Source of the DNA: Purpureocillium takamizusanense
Lineage: Eukaryota > Ascomycota > Sordariomycetes > Hypocreales > Ophiocordycipitaceae
Length of the DNA: 64,000 bases
Direction: 5' to 3'
NCBI RefSeq assembly: GCF_022605165.1
Contig: NC_063073.1
Location: 1,922,001 to 1,986,000 of the forward strand
Below, piece by piece: positions 41,624 through 55,291 of the stretch; the first letter of the stretch is position 1; the number at the start of each line of letters is the position of its first letter. A program made the position numbers and the translations under genes. A model generated the notes under the pieces. It did no database searches. It was not told where the DNA came from and saw only the letters and a list, made by a program, of their open reading frames with translations.

Positions 41624-44600
41624 TCATGAATCGGCTAGCTTTGCAAAGTGCTTGGACCAGATCCATCCAACTTGGTCCATCGGGTCGTCCTGGTTCTTCG
41701 CCAACCAGAGCTCACCCTTTTCCGCAATCACGTCGAATATCTGCCTTTTGTCAGCAAACATGCAACCATCGCCAGCTTGGATCCATTCCCTTGGCTACTC
41801 ACCTCGCCCGCCTGATACGTCAGGTAGGGATACCCCGCCTCGTGCTTGGTCGTCGCAATATTGAACTCGAAGAGCGACGCCGCCAGCCAGAGGATATTAT
41901 ATCCATCCGACGCACGCCTCCTCTCGCGCGATGACGCCCTTGATGACCGCTGGCTCTCCTCGGCCCCGTCCGGTAGCGGCAGAGCCGAGTGGAAGAGATT
42001 GGAGAACCTACGACTCTCTTGCGGTTGGTGGCTCGAGTTGTACGTCGTTGTCGAGTCTCGTCTGGGCGCCTGGCTCGACTCCAAGCTCTGCCTCTGCACC
42101 CCCGCCGAGTCGAAGCTGCGGCCCGTGCTTGGTCGCGTCGACGTCGCCCCCGTTCCTCCCGCCGACCGCGAGCTGCCCGCCAACTCCGGAGACTTGGGTG
42201 AGGCGAAGCTCCCTTGCTGTGACTGGAGACCAGAGTAGTAGTCGCGATAGTAATATTGGTGCGGATTAGGCATCGAGCCGTTTCCGAGCCCTGTGCTGCC
42301 CGTCAGCGACCCGCTTCGGCGCCGGCCAAAGTCGGTCGAAGGCAAGCTCGGTGCCGTGTCACTGATCGTCGAGACCTCCCCATCGCGCGTCTCAACGTCC
42401 GAGGGTCGGGATCGCGACCTGAGCGTCGAGTCATCCAGGCTTGTCGTCGTTGATTGGGAGTTCCTGGCCCAAATACCCCATTTCGCGGGATTCAGGATGC
42501 TAATACTTGTCACCTGCTCGTGGGCATAGGGGAAGTCGCGCTGAAACGTCGCCACCACCTCGTCGAGCTCGGGCATCTCAGGACTGTCGCTGAGCACCGT
42601 CTTCATCTTGTCCCTCCACGTTCCGTACCAGCTGGCCTGGATGTTGACAAAGTTTCCGAGGCAGATGTTCCCAACCCGCTCAGTAAGAGAGGAAAGCATT
42701 GGCAGCTCCTTCTTGAGCGTGTCATTGAGGGCCTCATATTGCTCCACGAGCTCCTTTAGCTTGGGGTCGACTGATTTTCCTGCCCGCTTTAGTAGCTCGG
42801 AGCGCTCGTAGTCCAGACGGCGCTTCTGGCGCTTCTTCATGGCCAACGACGGGTTGCCATAGGCCTTGATAACGTGCTCAAACGGCTCAATGACGTGCTT
42901 GCGGACTTGGGCGAGCTTCGGCAGTCAGCATGGAAAATGGACGTAGCAGCGTTGCAGTCATGACTTACATGGTCTTCTAGTGCAACCTTCTCCAAGTCGC
43001 GGACCGAGATGTTGAATTGCACCCATTTGCTCTCCAGCTCGGGATAGCTGCCGGGTTGCAGTCGCATGACGAGCTCGATCGATGACATGTACTGAAGGAA
43101 CTCGTGCACGTACGCCGATACCTGTCTCGTGTAGAATTCCACGTCGCGGAGGACAACCTGTAGACGTAAATAGTCGTCGCCGAATCTTTCGTTTAGCTTC
43201 GCATACTCGACATCCTCCGGCACGCGGCTATTCGGTGCTTGAAGCTTGTCGACCTTCTTGCCAAAGGCTCTTGCGAATCCCGCTCTGACGTCCGACTCCT
43301 TCCTCTTCCTGCCGACGATCTGTCCGACCAACTCAAAGTTCTTCTTGGTCTTGTTGATCTCAATGATGGCTGTTTCCAGTGCGTCTTTGGCAGCCATGAG
43401 CGACTCTCTATCGGGATGGTCTTGCGGGGTGTGCTGCAGCAAGGTGATAATGAGGTTTGGATACTTGGTGATGCGCTGCATGGGCTTGATGAGGAGCGAG
43501 TCCAAGTCCCACGCCGCCGTCAAGTCCTTTGCTACTTCGTTACACTCGTTCAACCACACCTTGACGGTTGCGTCCTGCTGAATCTGTATCAAGCGCTTGG
43601 CGGCTTGATCGCTGTTGCGTAGGAAGCCCTCGTGAGCAGCCTTCATTTTCTCCAGGTTGGTCTGGAACGCAGACCCGAGCAATGTCGCACGGTCCTTGAC
43701 ATCGCTGGGGTCTGTAGAGTTCCGCTGGCTATTGTCCGACAATATGCTGGAGTCTTCCCTCAGCGTAGGCGTCCGCCCACCCTTGGGCATGTATACAGGC
43801 GCGACGGCATCCTTGAGCTGTGCGAGAAAAGCCGTGTGAAAATCGATAATCTCGTCGCTGTTGCGAAATATGAGCTTGACAGTCTTGCTGTCCAGCTTCG
43901 GACAAGCCTCTGCAGTGCCTTTGTATATCTCTTCGACGATGTTCATATCGCGAACGAAGACGGCCTCGGTGTCGACCAGCTCTTTGATGACGTTTCGCCG
44001 TTGTACGAGTCGGTGACGCTCCTTGCCGCTGGGCTCGTCTGGTTCTTGGAGTGAAGATTTGACGTCGCTCTCGACGGTTGTGCGGCTACCGAAGAGTTGT
44101 TCTGCAGGCTCCATGGACTGCGGGGTTTCCGTTTGGGCCAGATACTCGTCACTCCCTCGCTCAGAGTTGATCAGTGTGCTGCTGAACTGCGACTGATCGT
44201 AGAATACACTCGACGTTCTCGAATTGAGCGCCGAGCCAAGCGCCGAGCTCGGTACTGCCGGGGGCTCATGGCTTGGCGATGGAAGATATGTCAACGCTGG
44301 GTCAGGCGTAGTAGACAGGTAAGGGATAGAGAATCCCCCTCCGGTGTCCAGCTCTGGAAGCTGGTGATTACCGAAATGCAACGAAGACCTCGTTGAGTCA
44401 GCGGCATCCCGCGTGTCCGACACGTACTGGTTGGCGCGATAGGATGAGAGGCTCTCGCGCGCAGTCGTCATGGACTCGAAGATGGTGACGTGACCAAAAA
44501 CAGGAGACTCTTCCTGGCTGTGCATCGTGGATCTTGCGACATCTGAAGGGTCCGTGCTGCCAACGGAGTAGTCTGTCCACGCAGACTGCCGGCTCAGCCT

Positions 44601-47438
44601 GTCGTGTTGCGTGCTCGATTGAGGTACCGTCAGGTTGGACGAGTTGATCTCATTTGACGACATATCGTCGTCGAACTGGCCGACGTCTGCGTCCGACGAG
44701 GCACATGTGGACGTGCGATGCGACGAGAGCTGATCCACATACCCAAAGTCCGGGCGAAGCAATGCGACCCTGTCATGTTCGTCGGTTTCCTCGGTGCAAG
44801 CATCCGTCGCCGCGTCGTCATCAGGCGGAGCGCTGTAGACTCCACGAGCTCCATCCGATTCGGACTGACAGTCCGAATCATCCTGCACGTCCATCCGGGG
44901 AAAGGGCACAGTATCGGCCACGGGGTCGACTGCCTCTGCTTCATCAGTTGCTGGTACCACTGTGACCGTCGTGCCATGAGAGGCTAGCGTGTGAAGTGTC
45001 AAATTGGTATTCTCAGCCTCGTCCGTAAACGCACCAGGGACGATGTGCTCGTTGGCCTCCACAATATCAGACACATTGTCACTGGCTGAAACGGTCGGCT
45101 CTGGGGCAACGGGTGTGTCGTGGAAGTCCGCGTCATCTTCGAAGGGAGAATGGTATTCCGCACGGGCCTTAGGGAGGGAGGGCTCTGGTTCCAAAGCCGC
45201 GGCAGAAACCTCGAGTGGAGACTGCGCTTGGGTTGGTGGAGTAGTCTGAGGCTCCCCATCGAACTCGGTTGTCTCTGATGTTGCCGATAGAATGGAAAGT
45301 GGTCGTTTCTCTGTGCGCTGAGGAGGGCTGAGTGAGGGGAAGCTACCAGGGACCCCCAGTGTAGGCGAATCGATGTCGGGAGTTGCAGGCTCAGCGGGAG
45401 CCGACTCCAGGGATTCGGCCGTGGATACGACCAGGGGTGGGATAGGGGCGTGGGCAGACGTCTCCGCAGTCTGCTTCGCAGGCGGTGTTGTTGCCGACCC
45501 AATCTCGGGGCCGTGATCTGGGACTCCGTCCTGTGGGCTCTCGTGTAGTTCGGAAATGCTGTGAGGTCTCGAGCTGCCTGATGGCTCTGCCCTTCGAGCA
45601 TCCCCTTCAGCCTTGGGTTTGGCTTTTGCCGCACTCTCCATATCTTTTTGCCTCCGTTCGGCAGCTTCTCTTCTCGCCTCGTGTGCTTGGCTCTCACGAA
45701 TCGACTTGCTATAAGCAAGTCTGATGTGTTCCCGCCGCTGCTCAAAGTCTATAGGCCCGATCGAGATCTTACGGCGCCTAGCCGTCTCGCCACCGCCTTT
45801 TGCCGTTCCATTAGGATTGAAGCGGTCCCGAGCCTTAGCCCCGCCCGCTTCCTTCTCCCGGGAGCCCGAACCCGTGGCCGCAGAGACGGTTTGCCGGGGC
45901 CGCGAGCTCCGCAGCGGTGGAGACAGTGCTGGCGGGGGGGCTGCTATATATGCCTGAAGTCGTGAGCTGTTAGGAACACCGAGGCTTGGTGGAGGTGGCC
46001 TTCGACCCGTGGCACGTTGCGTCGGTGTCTTGGCGCGAGAGGTCCTTGCAGCGACATGTGAGCGCTTCACTGCGGTGGGGGAGCTAGAACGAGTCGAAGT
46101 AGGGCTGGAAGGGGAAGGGCTGTTTGGCTTCCGAATCGAGACGGGCAATTTGGAGGTGGTGCTGGGTTGACCCAGACCAGCGGGCACGGTGATAGACTGG
46201 GCGAGCGGCTGCCGGAGGTTGAGAGTTGGAGCATCGGAGTGAGAGGCAGCCGCATCGCTTTGCGAACGGCTGTGGCCGGCTGGAGGGACTCTTGGCGCGT
46301 CTATGACGTTTTGTTCCGTCGCGTTTTGACGATACCAGGTACTCGGGGAGGGCGGCTCGAGTTCGGGATCCGAGAAGCTGCGGTTATGAGCTGCGGCCGA
46401 GCATCTCGAATCTGGGGTCCGCTGTGGCCGTACTCGATCAATTCCGAAGCCGAGAGCAGCTGTATCTGGCTCGTCGGGGAGAATCTCGCCGAAGAGAAGG
46501 CCGTGTGACCGCGCGTTCGCGGGCGGAGACGGTGGCTGTGGTGGCTGCTGCAGCAGTTGAGGTTGTCGGTGCGGGTCTTCATGAGACAGTTGTGTCATGG
46601 ATTTGGAAGCGGGCATCTTGCCGTTGGCTAAGCTTCGAGGCTTGCCGATACGGCTAGCGAAAGATTGTGAATTGCTCGAGACGGCATCCTCGGCGACGAA
46701 CCGCGACCGTTGACCCCGCGCTGCTGCATGCTCGTTACGGCCTTGCGTAGACGACACTCTTGCACTCGCCCCAGTCCGCAGCTCCGAATACGCGGTCGCA
46801 ACGGCGTTGGCCTTGCCAGTCGGCGCATGGTGTGGCGGTGTTGCCCCCGGACGCAGTGGCGCTCGCGGTATGGATGACACGCCGCCGTTTTGGTCAAACT
46901 TCTTCTTCAGATCTTTGACGCTGGGCTTGCCCTTTGGTGTCGCCCAGGCGCTCGAACCTGGTTGGCGAGAGTCGACGGGACTCGAGACAGCGCGGACGTT
47001 GTTTGATCGAGGAAGCGTGCGGTTGGCGGCGAGGGTTGGATGACGAGGGGTGGTGCCGTCGCCGTTTGAGCGCAGCGAAGGGCGGACAACGGTAGATGAG
47101 GCCATGGGGATGGCGTCAGGATCGCTGTCTGGGGAATGACTCCTGTAAAAGTGGTCGGGGCTCAGACGGTCGGTGTCATGGTGGAACTCGTTCGGTTCGT
47201 CGTCGTAGTAGGCGACGCCAAGGTCGTGGCGATGACCCTGGGGGTAGTCTTGATGTTCGAGGTTGAAGTGGCGGTGATTGAAAGTATGGAGGAGGTGGTG
47301 GTGGTGGTGAGGGGAGGCGTGGTGAGTGCGACTATGGGTGTCAAACGATGGAGTAACACCGCCTGCAGCATCCGCAGCGACGACAGCGGCGTGGACGGCG
47401 TCGTGGGTCAAGAGGTCAACATCCGGGTCCGGATCCAT
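41624..47438 (-). CDS. Rho guanine-nucleotide exchange factor with DH, BAR and SH3 domains
   Basis: Activates a Rho/Cdc42-type GTPase at membranes, by domain content; the arrangement resembles dynamin-binding protein and the fission-yeast Gef1 class (DH-BAR). Three exons close in phase: 47438-42969 (1,490 codons), 42915-41803 and 41740-41624, giving 1,899 residues. Residues 1 to about 1130 are disordered, rich in Ser/Pro/Thr and acidic. The DH domain is at about 1140-1370 (RRNVIKELVDTEAVFVRDMN; WDLDSLLIKPMQRITKYPNL). The BAR region is at about 1395-1625 (RLQPGSYPELESKWVQF; RKHVIEPFEHVIKAYGNP). A Ser/Arg-rich linker follows, then a C-terminal SH3 straddling the exon 2/3 junction (PYLTYQAGE + IFDVIAEKGELWLAKNQDD). 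There is no PH domain: BAR follows DH directly. ATG 47438 begins MDPDPDVDLL. Confidence 0.92.
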
Positions 47439-50400
47439 GGTGACGACCTGGCCACGACGGGGTGCCAGACGAACATGCGTCAGGCTGCTCGTCGGGCGTC
47501 GCGACGGGGCGGGACTCGACCAAGGGCCCCAACCGCAGCAGCGAGCATGGATGCGTTAATGCGTTGGCGGATGCAGGAGAGCGAGCGGCGGTGCGGGCGG
47601 ACGGCCAGACGAGGGTCGGGAGAGGGCGAGGGCGGATGATTGGAGTCGGGGCCTCGAGGGGTTCTGGTTGCACGACGAGGTTGCGACAGCCGGGGGATGG
47701 GATTGGGCGAGACGGGGCAGACCAAGGTCGCGCGGGTGCTTTGTGGTTTGTTGGAGGAGAGGAACTCCAGAGGTCCCGATGGAAGAGGAGGACCGATGGA
47801 CTGGAGGAGGGTCGGACGGGAGGAGGGGGGGGGGGGGGGGGTGTGCTCCGCGCCGCCTTGGAAGGGGGGGGGGGGGCGCGTTTTAGTGCCCGAGGTGTGC
47901 CTGTTCCTGTTTCTGTGGCCTGCCTACGGTGGTGGATGTGTGCCTCCATGTGTTGCGCGCTGCTGTGCCAGGTGCGATTGTGCTGTGCTGCCCTGCCCGC
48001 GCTGTGCCGTGCGGCGCGCTGCTGTGCCTCTGGCAGAAGAAATGGAAGGCCAAGTGCCAGTGGATCCGCAACTGAGGTTGAAAGCACGCATGAGGGGCGG
48101 CGTCTGCCTTTCCAACGGACGGAGACGAGGGTTCGGCCACGCGCAGGAACTCAACTTTAGTAGTTAAAATACTACATAGGGTGGTCAATCAAAGCGCAAG
48201 CACTGGACGGCCTGCTGGCAAGCTTTGGTAGGCACAAGCAACGCGACCAGCCTTCTGGTGCTGCTTATTCTGTTGTTAGTGGGCGCCCGGCGCGCCGGCG
48301 GGCAGGCGTTGATGCACGCTAACACGGCGGCGCGCAGCCGGTAAGGCCCCAACGTCGCATGGCGTCCGGTACCTTCGGCCCCAGGCTACCTTAGCTGCAA
48401 AGCAAGCTGCGGCATCAGCAGCACCCTGCTCTCCTGGCCAGAATGCCTGGGCCTCGCACAAAGAAGAAAAATGCACAAGGGGAAAATTTAGAATTCCTAA
48501 TGCTAGCTACAGGCACAAGGCGGACTACAGCTGCAACCCCCCTGCCCTCGAACCAAACTTTGAACGTGATGAGGTTACGCGGGAGCTTGGAAAGCATCGG
48601 CAGCGGCAGCGGCAGCGGCTGGGGCAGGGAGGCCAGGGACCCCCCGGTGCGCTCCAAGATCAGCGATGAGAGTGCGACAGCTCATCGGAAGCCGTGCGCT
48701 GCCTGCTCCGTACTAACTTACCCAGTCAAGCCAGTACGTACTTATAGGTAAGGTAGCTGGCTGGGCTGGGCCACAGTGAGGAGGTGGGCATGTGGGCACC
48801 ACGCCTCCCCTCCCCCGGCGGATGCCGTGGCCTGTCAGTGGCCCCGACCCCTTCCACTTCCATTTCGAAGCCCACCTGCCTTTATCCATTGAGCGCACCT
48901 CAAATCACCGGCCGGGCGTCCAAGGTAGGCGGCGGCGTCAAGCCACCCGAGCGACATGTCCTGCCCGTCCTCCTCGTCGTCCATTGATGAAGTTTGTCTC
49001 CATACAGCGCAGCGCAGCGCACCATGGCCCATGCCCCGTGGGAGGCGGGAATTGGCGAGTAGAAGCCACCTTTTTGCTCGTGCTACGGTGCAATTTTATC
49101 AATCGCCAGGAACCGCATCCCTCTCCGCTGCGGGTGTCACCGTCGCACGCTCCCTCATCCCCGCCCGCCTCTGGCCCTCGTGTGCGTTGGCTGTGCGTTG
49201 GGCCACATCGTCAGTCATGCATGTCCTTGGAAAGTGCTGTAGCGAGCGAGCGAGCGAGCGAAAGCGACCAGGGGGGGTGTAAGGGTCCCTCAAACACGGA
49301 GCCTGGTCCGATTTGTGAGATGGGCTGCGACCCTTGCGAAACCCTCACTTGATTACGAGGTACTTCGTATGGGGCATTGAGGAGCTCGCATGAGGTGTTG
49401 TTTGCCTCCTCATTGCCTCACTCATCAAAGAGCGTCGCCGACCTCGTATACTAACTAACTTATGGTACATGTGCATGTGCTTATTCTTAGCAGCCGGGAC
49501 GCGCGCGAGCATGTGCGTACAGCACATCATCTATACGTATGTGCAGAGCGCGCCCGAAGGGGTCCGTCCCGCTTCCTTTTGCAGACGTGTCGTTGCTTTG
49601 CGCGCGACGGCACAAGCCGCTCACCCGTCCACGGCGGACGTTCCGCGGTGAAGGTCGTTGCTTCTCCTGCGGCCGCCAGCAAGAAATTTCTGCCGCTGTC
49701 CCGCCATCCGCGGCCCCGACAGGCCGCGACGAACAGGGGCAAAAACAAATTCGAGAACAGAACAGTAGTACTGTACTGTAGTAGAAAAAGTAAAAATCAA
49801 ACGCTTGCAGGCCTCGGCTTGGACGCCTTGACTCGACCAGCCCGCCCGCCCCCGGGGAAATGAGACGGGCGCGGGGGGGGTGCTAGCACTACTGCTCAGG
49901 TCACGCAGGCACCTGAATCTGCTCCCAGCGTGCTTCACCTGTCAGGTACCCGGGGCGCCGTGGTTTCAGCCCGCTGTTTTGTGTTGGCTGGCTGCTTGGG
50001 CTTCGCCGACCGATGAAGTCGTCGACCAGGAGAGAGAGGAGACAGACCAGCGTGGCACGGCCAAGACAGGCTAGACGCCGGATCCACCGCCTCTCTCCTG
50101 GTCGGGGGGGATGTGATGCAAAGAGTGGGCGACGACGGCAAGACGAATTCCATCGACTCCACTGCCGCAATTGTGGCCCCCCCCCCCCCTCTCTCCCCTG
50201 GGCCGCTCCTCATCGAGCATTGATGAACCTTGAAGCCGGCTGCGTCGCTGTGCAGTGCGTTGCGTTGCGTTGCGTTGGGTCGCTTCCTGTGAGGTGCGGT
50301 GCGGTGCGGTGCTGTGGCCATGTCGCCCTCGCCTGGGGCATCTATTGCTGCTGCACGCACTGTATCGCGATTCAGCATGGCGTGCACCCCGCAGCCCCAG

Positions 50401-51215
50401 GCTCGAGGTGCCACCCTCTCGGAGCCGACCTGATACTGCCCGAGCACGGCCTTGAGAGATGCATCCTCTCAACGGCCTCCCGCTGCCGGCACTCAGCCCC
50501 ATGCCGTCGTGCGAACGAGCCTTGCCATCTCGGCCTTGTGGCCTTCCTGGGCTGGGGCAGCAGGGGTGGTTGGTGATCGCTGGGACCCGACGCCAGCTGT
50601 CGTCCCGCTTTGATCGGTTTGTTGTGGGCCAGGGACCAGCTACGGTCGCGTGTGCGCACGAACGCCAGATGGGCAACGATCCCCTGCCCCCCTCAGAGAA
50701 CTGAGAACTCCAAGAGGCATCCCATCCCAGCCATGCGGCATCGGGCCAATGGCCATCGATGCGGCTGAGCAAGGAATTCCATAACAACATCGAGTGTCTG
50801 TCTGGCCTGGCGGTGGGCGCCCCGAGTTGGTTGGCAACTGCATTGCAAAGCTCGCACTGGCTCCGACAACAGCAACAACAATTATTGGCTGTCTTGTATT
50901 ACTCAGCACGACCCGCACCAGGAGCGGGAGCGCCAGGAACAGGCTTTGTGATTGCCCTGTCCTGCTCTCTTTTTGACAATACGTATTCCTGCGCCCCAGT
51001 CCGTGCCCCGTCCGATCTGTGGCTTGCCCGGTCCTTAGCCACACCTTAGCAGGGCGGGCGCGACACCACACCAGCACTCCTTCCTGCTTGTTGCGAACCA
51101 TGTCGGTGTTAGTGGTTTGCGACCAGAGACATCGACCCAAACCGTGCTCAGACGGCTCTGCTCCCTAGAAGAACGCGCGACCCTTCACAAACATGGTCCC
51201 TTTCGTATCAGCAAC
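47439..51215. other. 3.8-kb divergent intergenic region between the RhoGEF gene and TERT
   Basis: Both flanking genes point away from this region, so it should contain both promoters. It holds long G-runs near 47.82-47.88 kb, GAGC repeats near 49.24 kb, GCGTT and GCGGT repeats near 50.25-50.31 kb, and overlapping chance ORFs. No domain-bearing ORF was found. Confidence 0.55.
47825..47876 (+). repeat. paired long G tracts upstream of the RhoGEF gene
   Basis: A run of 17 G (47825-47841) and a run of 13 G (47864-47876) about 390-440 bp upstream of the RhoGEF start, on the template side of that minus-strand gene. They could form quadruplex-like structure; length may be subject to sequencing error. 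Confidence 0.7.
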
Positions 51216-54200
51216 ATGAGCAGAGGCATGAAGCGGAAGCGTGCCCACCATGAAGCCGAACACGAAAACAACAAGAAGGAAAACGGCCGTGGCGCCAACG
51301 ACGCGTCTCGCAACGCCCATTCTCAGCGTCCACACGCCGAGTCACCTGTCAGCAGAGATTTGCTGAAGCAGTACTATCCCAAAGTTCAAACACTGAGAGA
51401 CTATGTGCTCTGCAGGCTTCCTGGGACCTCTCGGCTTCGCCGCAAAAAGATTACCTCCCTCGGCAATGGTCCACAATGCGGCGAGGTAGAGCCTCGTCTG
51501 GCCGGCGTCCTGGACTCGACCCTGGTCTGTTCCCGGGATGAACAGGCTGGCTCTAAGGATGAGAAAGACAGCGCGTATAAGCAGTACCTCTCTTTCTCGC
51601 AGCGCGGAGATGAGTCTTGTGTGACTCTCACGGATGCGACGGCGGGAGCCTACTCCGTCCAGGCCGAGGTTTGCATCCGCAAACGCCCTCGATGCTCACA
51701 CCGCGCCACGAGGCTAATAGCAAGAAGATAGTCGACTTCGTGATATGGCTGCTATTTCGCAGGCAAGGCACCGGCGCGGACCGCCCGAAGCATATCCTCT
51801 GTGATGGCTACATCAAAGGAGCCAACGCACGCGAGGCCGCAGACTCTGGCATCCACAACATCTGCCGCCGCCACCCCAACTCTCACGTTGACACACTCAA
51901 GCAAGCGCCGTGGACTCATCTGCTGGTCTTGCTCGGCAAGTCTGGAGAGGAGATCATGGTCAATCTGCTTGTTGGCTGCTCTGTGTTTTCCGCTGTTGAG
52001 GCGGGTCTCGGCAATTATTACCAGCTCAGTGGTACAGTTATCTCTCCGGAGGTGCAATCCCGTCTCGCAGACCATTGACCACCTGCAGGACTTCCGCTGT
52101 CTGAGCTGGATTTGTCCAAGCCCGCATCTGCCCTGGCAGCCGCGGCCCAGACCGAGGCAAAACGCGCATCCGATATCATCTTTGTCAGAAGTCGCATCTT
52201 CTATGCCAAGCCCGCAATCACAGCTCAGGGCCGTGTACACATCGGCTTCAAGCATATTCGTTCGTGCTGCATGACAAGCCCCCACGCTTTGATCTCCTGT
52301 CTGACAAAGCACAGACGTGCTGAACCGCTGCCGTTACGCGCGACCATTGTCTCGACCTGGAGACGGCCCGTCGCCTAGTGACGTGGAGCGGACCAAGCAC
52401 AACGATGCCAAGGCCATCAAAGTCATGATGTACATGTTTCCTCGGCAATTCGGGCTTCACAATGTCTTCACCAGCGACACAAATCGGTGGGAGACGACGC
52501 AGAGGTTCCAAGATTACACGTTACGAGAAACCGAGATTGCCGGTTTACTGGAGAAGCACCCGAAGCACCCGAGTCTTCAAGGTAGCCCACACCCCAAGAT
52601 CCCCAAGCGGCTCCGAGGCGCGCCGTTGGGACTTGTGCGGAAACTCCAGGTTCTGCATCACCGCTGTTCGTACACAGAGCTCCTAAGACATCACTGCCCG
52701 ACGTTTCTGGACGGCCGCCGCAGATCGAGGGGAGACAACTCACAGTTTGGGGCTGCGATGCACGGCACATTGCGACCTTCACACTCGGCAGATCGTCTCG
52801 CATGTCAGGCTGGACGGCGAGCAAAGCGACGGACGCGCAACGCACAGCCGAGCTCGCAGGTACATTTGCCTTCAAGCATCACTTCGTTCGTAGAATTAGC
52901 TTCCCCAGTCCCCCAAGTGTCGGCATTTTGTCAAGCCGCACTTTCCAAGCTCATACCCAGTGGGTTCTGGGGAGAGGGTGATACCATGTATCACAATAAG
53001 ACGACATTTCTGCGCAGTGTGGATCGCTTCATTAAACTGCGGCGGTTTGAATCCATGACGTTGCACGACATCGCCCAGGGCCTGAGAGTAAGTCATCAAA
53101 CCACATTAAACCAAGTGGTTGGCCTTTATTCGCTACCTTGTTGAACAAGAGTTGACATTGCGTTCTAAGGTAGCAGATTTGGATTGGCTTCAACCGCCGG
53201 GACAACAAGGCCGGAGACAATGCCAAAGCGACACAAACAAACGATTGGAAATTTTCCTCGAATTCCTCTACTACGTGTTCGACTCCCTCCTTATTCCGCT
53301 GATTCGGACCAATTTTTACGTGACCGAATCAAACACGCACCGATATCAAGTTTTCTATTTCCGCCATGACGTGTGGAGACTTGTCGCAGAGCCAGCCATG
53401 GCGGGCCTCAAGAGAGCCATGTTTGAGGAGTTACCGACAGCCGAAGCGCGGCAACTTCTCGATGTGCGTAAGCTGGGGTTCAGCCAGATCAGGCTGCTGC
53501 CAAAGGGAAAGAAAATGCGTCCGATCATGAACCTCCGGCGGAAGCAGCTGAGCAGGACCTCCTCGAAAATTCTCGGCCCCAGCATCAATTCGGTGCTCGG
53601 TCCCGTTCACACCGTACTCAAGTTTGAAAAGGTATGCCGTATTTCATGTTGGGCTGCCGCACTTGCCGTACTGATAAGGCTAGGACACAAACCCGCTCAA
53701 ACTTGGCTCAACGCTCTTTTCAGTCAGTGACATGTATACACGACTCAAACGTTTCAAGAAGTTGCTTGGCTGCGGTCAGAGGCAACTGTATTTTGCCAAG
53801 GTTGATGTCCGCGCTGCCTTCGACACCATTCCACAGGCTGCCGTCGTTAACCTCATGTCAACGGTCCCACTGGCGTCTCAGTACAACATAATGAAGCATG
53901 CAGAGGTCCTCCCAGGCGAGCGCACCATGGCGCAGCCAGACAAGCCTGCAACAAAGCCTATGAAACGTTGGCGAGCCGTCGCAAGCCCTAGTGGCGCCTT
54001 CAAGCCTTTCTCAGAACGTGTCGAGGACGATCTTGCGCGAGCCAAGAAGCATACGGTATTTGTGGACACCGTTTTCAGGAAGTCCTGGAATGCTCAGACC
54101 GTTTTGCAGCTCCTCACGCAACACGTGGAGCAAAATGTTGTGAAGGTTGGCAAGAAGTTCTACAGACAGAAGACCGGCATACCTCAAGGGTCTGTCCTGT

Positions 54201-55291
54201 CGTCATTCCTCTGCAACTACTTTTACGCCGACCTGGAAGCTCAGCACTTGGGTTTCCTCGACACTCCAGACTGCCTAGTCATGAGGCTCATTGACGACTT
54301 TTTGGTAATAACGCTCGACAAGAGCAAGGCCATCAGATTTGTCGAAGTGATGCATCGAGGACTGCCCGAGTATGGAGTCGGGGTCAGCAGGGAAAAGACG
54401 CTGGTCAACTTCGACGTGACGCTTGCCGACGGGGCTGTCGCTCGGGTCAGTGACGGGGCTGGCTTCCCGTATTGCGGCACAAGAATAGACTGCCGGACGC
54501 TGGACATCACCAAGGACAGAAGTAGGGACGAAGCAGCTGGTAAAGGAACCGTGGGGATCCCCTTTACCGGGACGTGAGGAAACTGACTTATCAAGGTATT
54601 GTCAACTCGCTGACAGTCGAGTACGGCCGGTCACCGGGTCAGAACTTCCAGCGCAAGATTCTCAGTAAGTTTTCACCTCCTCTCACCTCCTCTCCCCCCC
54701 CTCTTTCTCGGAGACGCGTGAGGACATGGATGCTCACGATCCCGACCAGACGCCTTCAAGATCCAGTCCCACCTCATGTTCTACGACACGGCGCACAACT
54801 CCACCGCCACGGTGCTGCAGTCACTGCACGATGCGTTCCGCGGGACCGCCCGCAAGATGTGGGCGTACGTTCGCTGCCTGCCGCGGCACCAGCAGCCCAA
54901 CGCCGGCCTGATAATGCGTGAGTCGGGTTCCATTGGGAATGCTTTGATATGTGGAGAGCTTCCTTTCCTCGACTAACCTACCGCCGGCAGGGACCATCAC
55001 CAAGGTCGCCGAGGTTGCTTTCCTTATTCTCTCGAGCAAGACGCGGAAAATGAGGTACCCGCAGTACATTTGCGAGATCCGCAAGGGCGAGGTCACTGCG
55101 TACGTGCCATGCCCATCGTACTATCACGAGGAGATGATGTTTGCTGACACGAATCAAGGACCGCGTATGGGGCATTCCAAGAGATACTAGAGCGGAAGCA
55201 AGCTGGCTATGGTGAGGTCCTTGAGTGGCTACGGAGCCAGAAAACAAGAGACTGGCTCAGAAGTAATAGTAGCGTCGGTGCAAGGCATTAA
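51216..55291 (+). CDS. TERT: telomerase reverse transcriptase, catalytic subunit
   Basis: Adds telomeric DNA to chromosome ends using the telomerase RNA as template. Ten exons close in phase: 51216-51668, 51728-52031, 52089-52259, 52315-53087, 53170-53631, 53684-54539, 54596-54664, 54750-54917, 54991-55099 and 55159-55291, giving 1,165 residues. The N-terminal region includes RDLLKQYYPKVQTLRDYVL. The RNA-binding domain includes FPRQFGLHNVFTS and GFWGEGDTMYHNK. The telomerase-specific T motif contains NFYVTES. The RT core has motif A AKVDVRAAFD (Asp at 53804-53806, about residue 762), motif B' KTGIPQGSVLSS and motif C RLIDDFLVIT (Asp pair at 54293-54298, about residues 925-926). The C-terminal extension follows (QSHLMFYDTAHNSTATVLQ). 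All catalytic residues are present. Introns 1 and 3 use weak donors (GTTTGC, GTTCGT). ATG 51216 is followed by a second in-frame Met at 51228. Confidence 0.95.

Noticed and set aside
51216..55291. Subtelomeric location suggested by telomerase and transposons
   Set aside because: No TTAGGG-type arrays are present. TERT is an ordinary internal gene and its function says nothing about its position.
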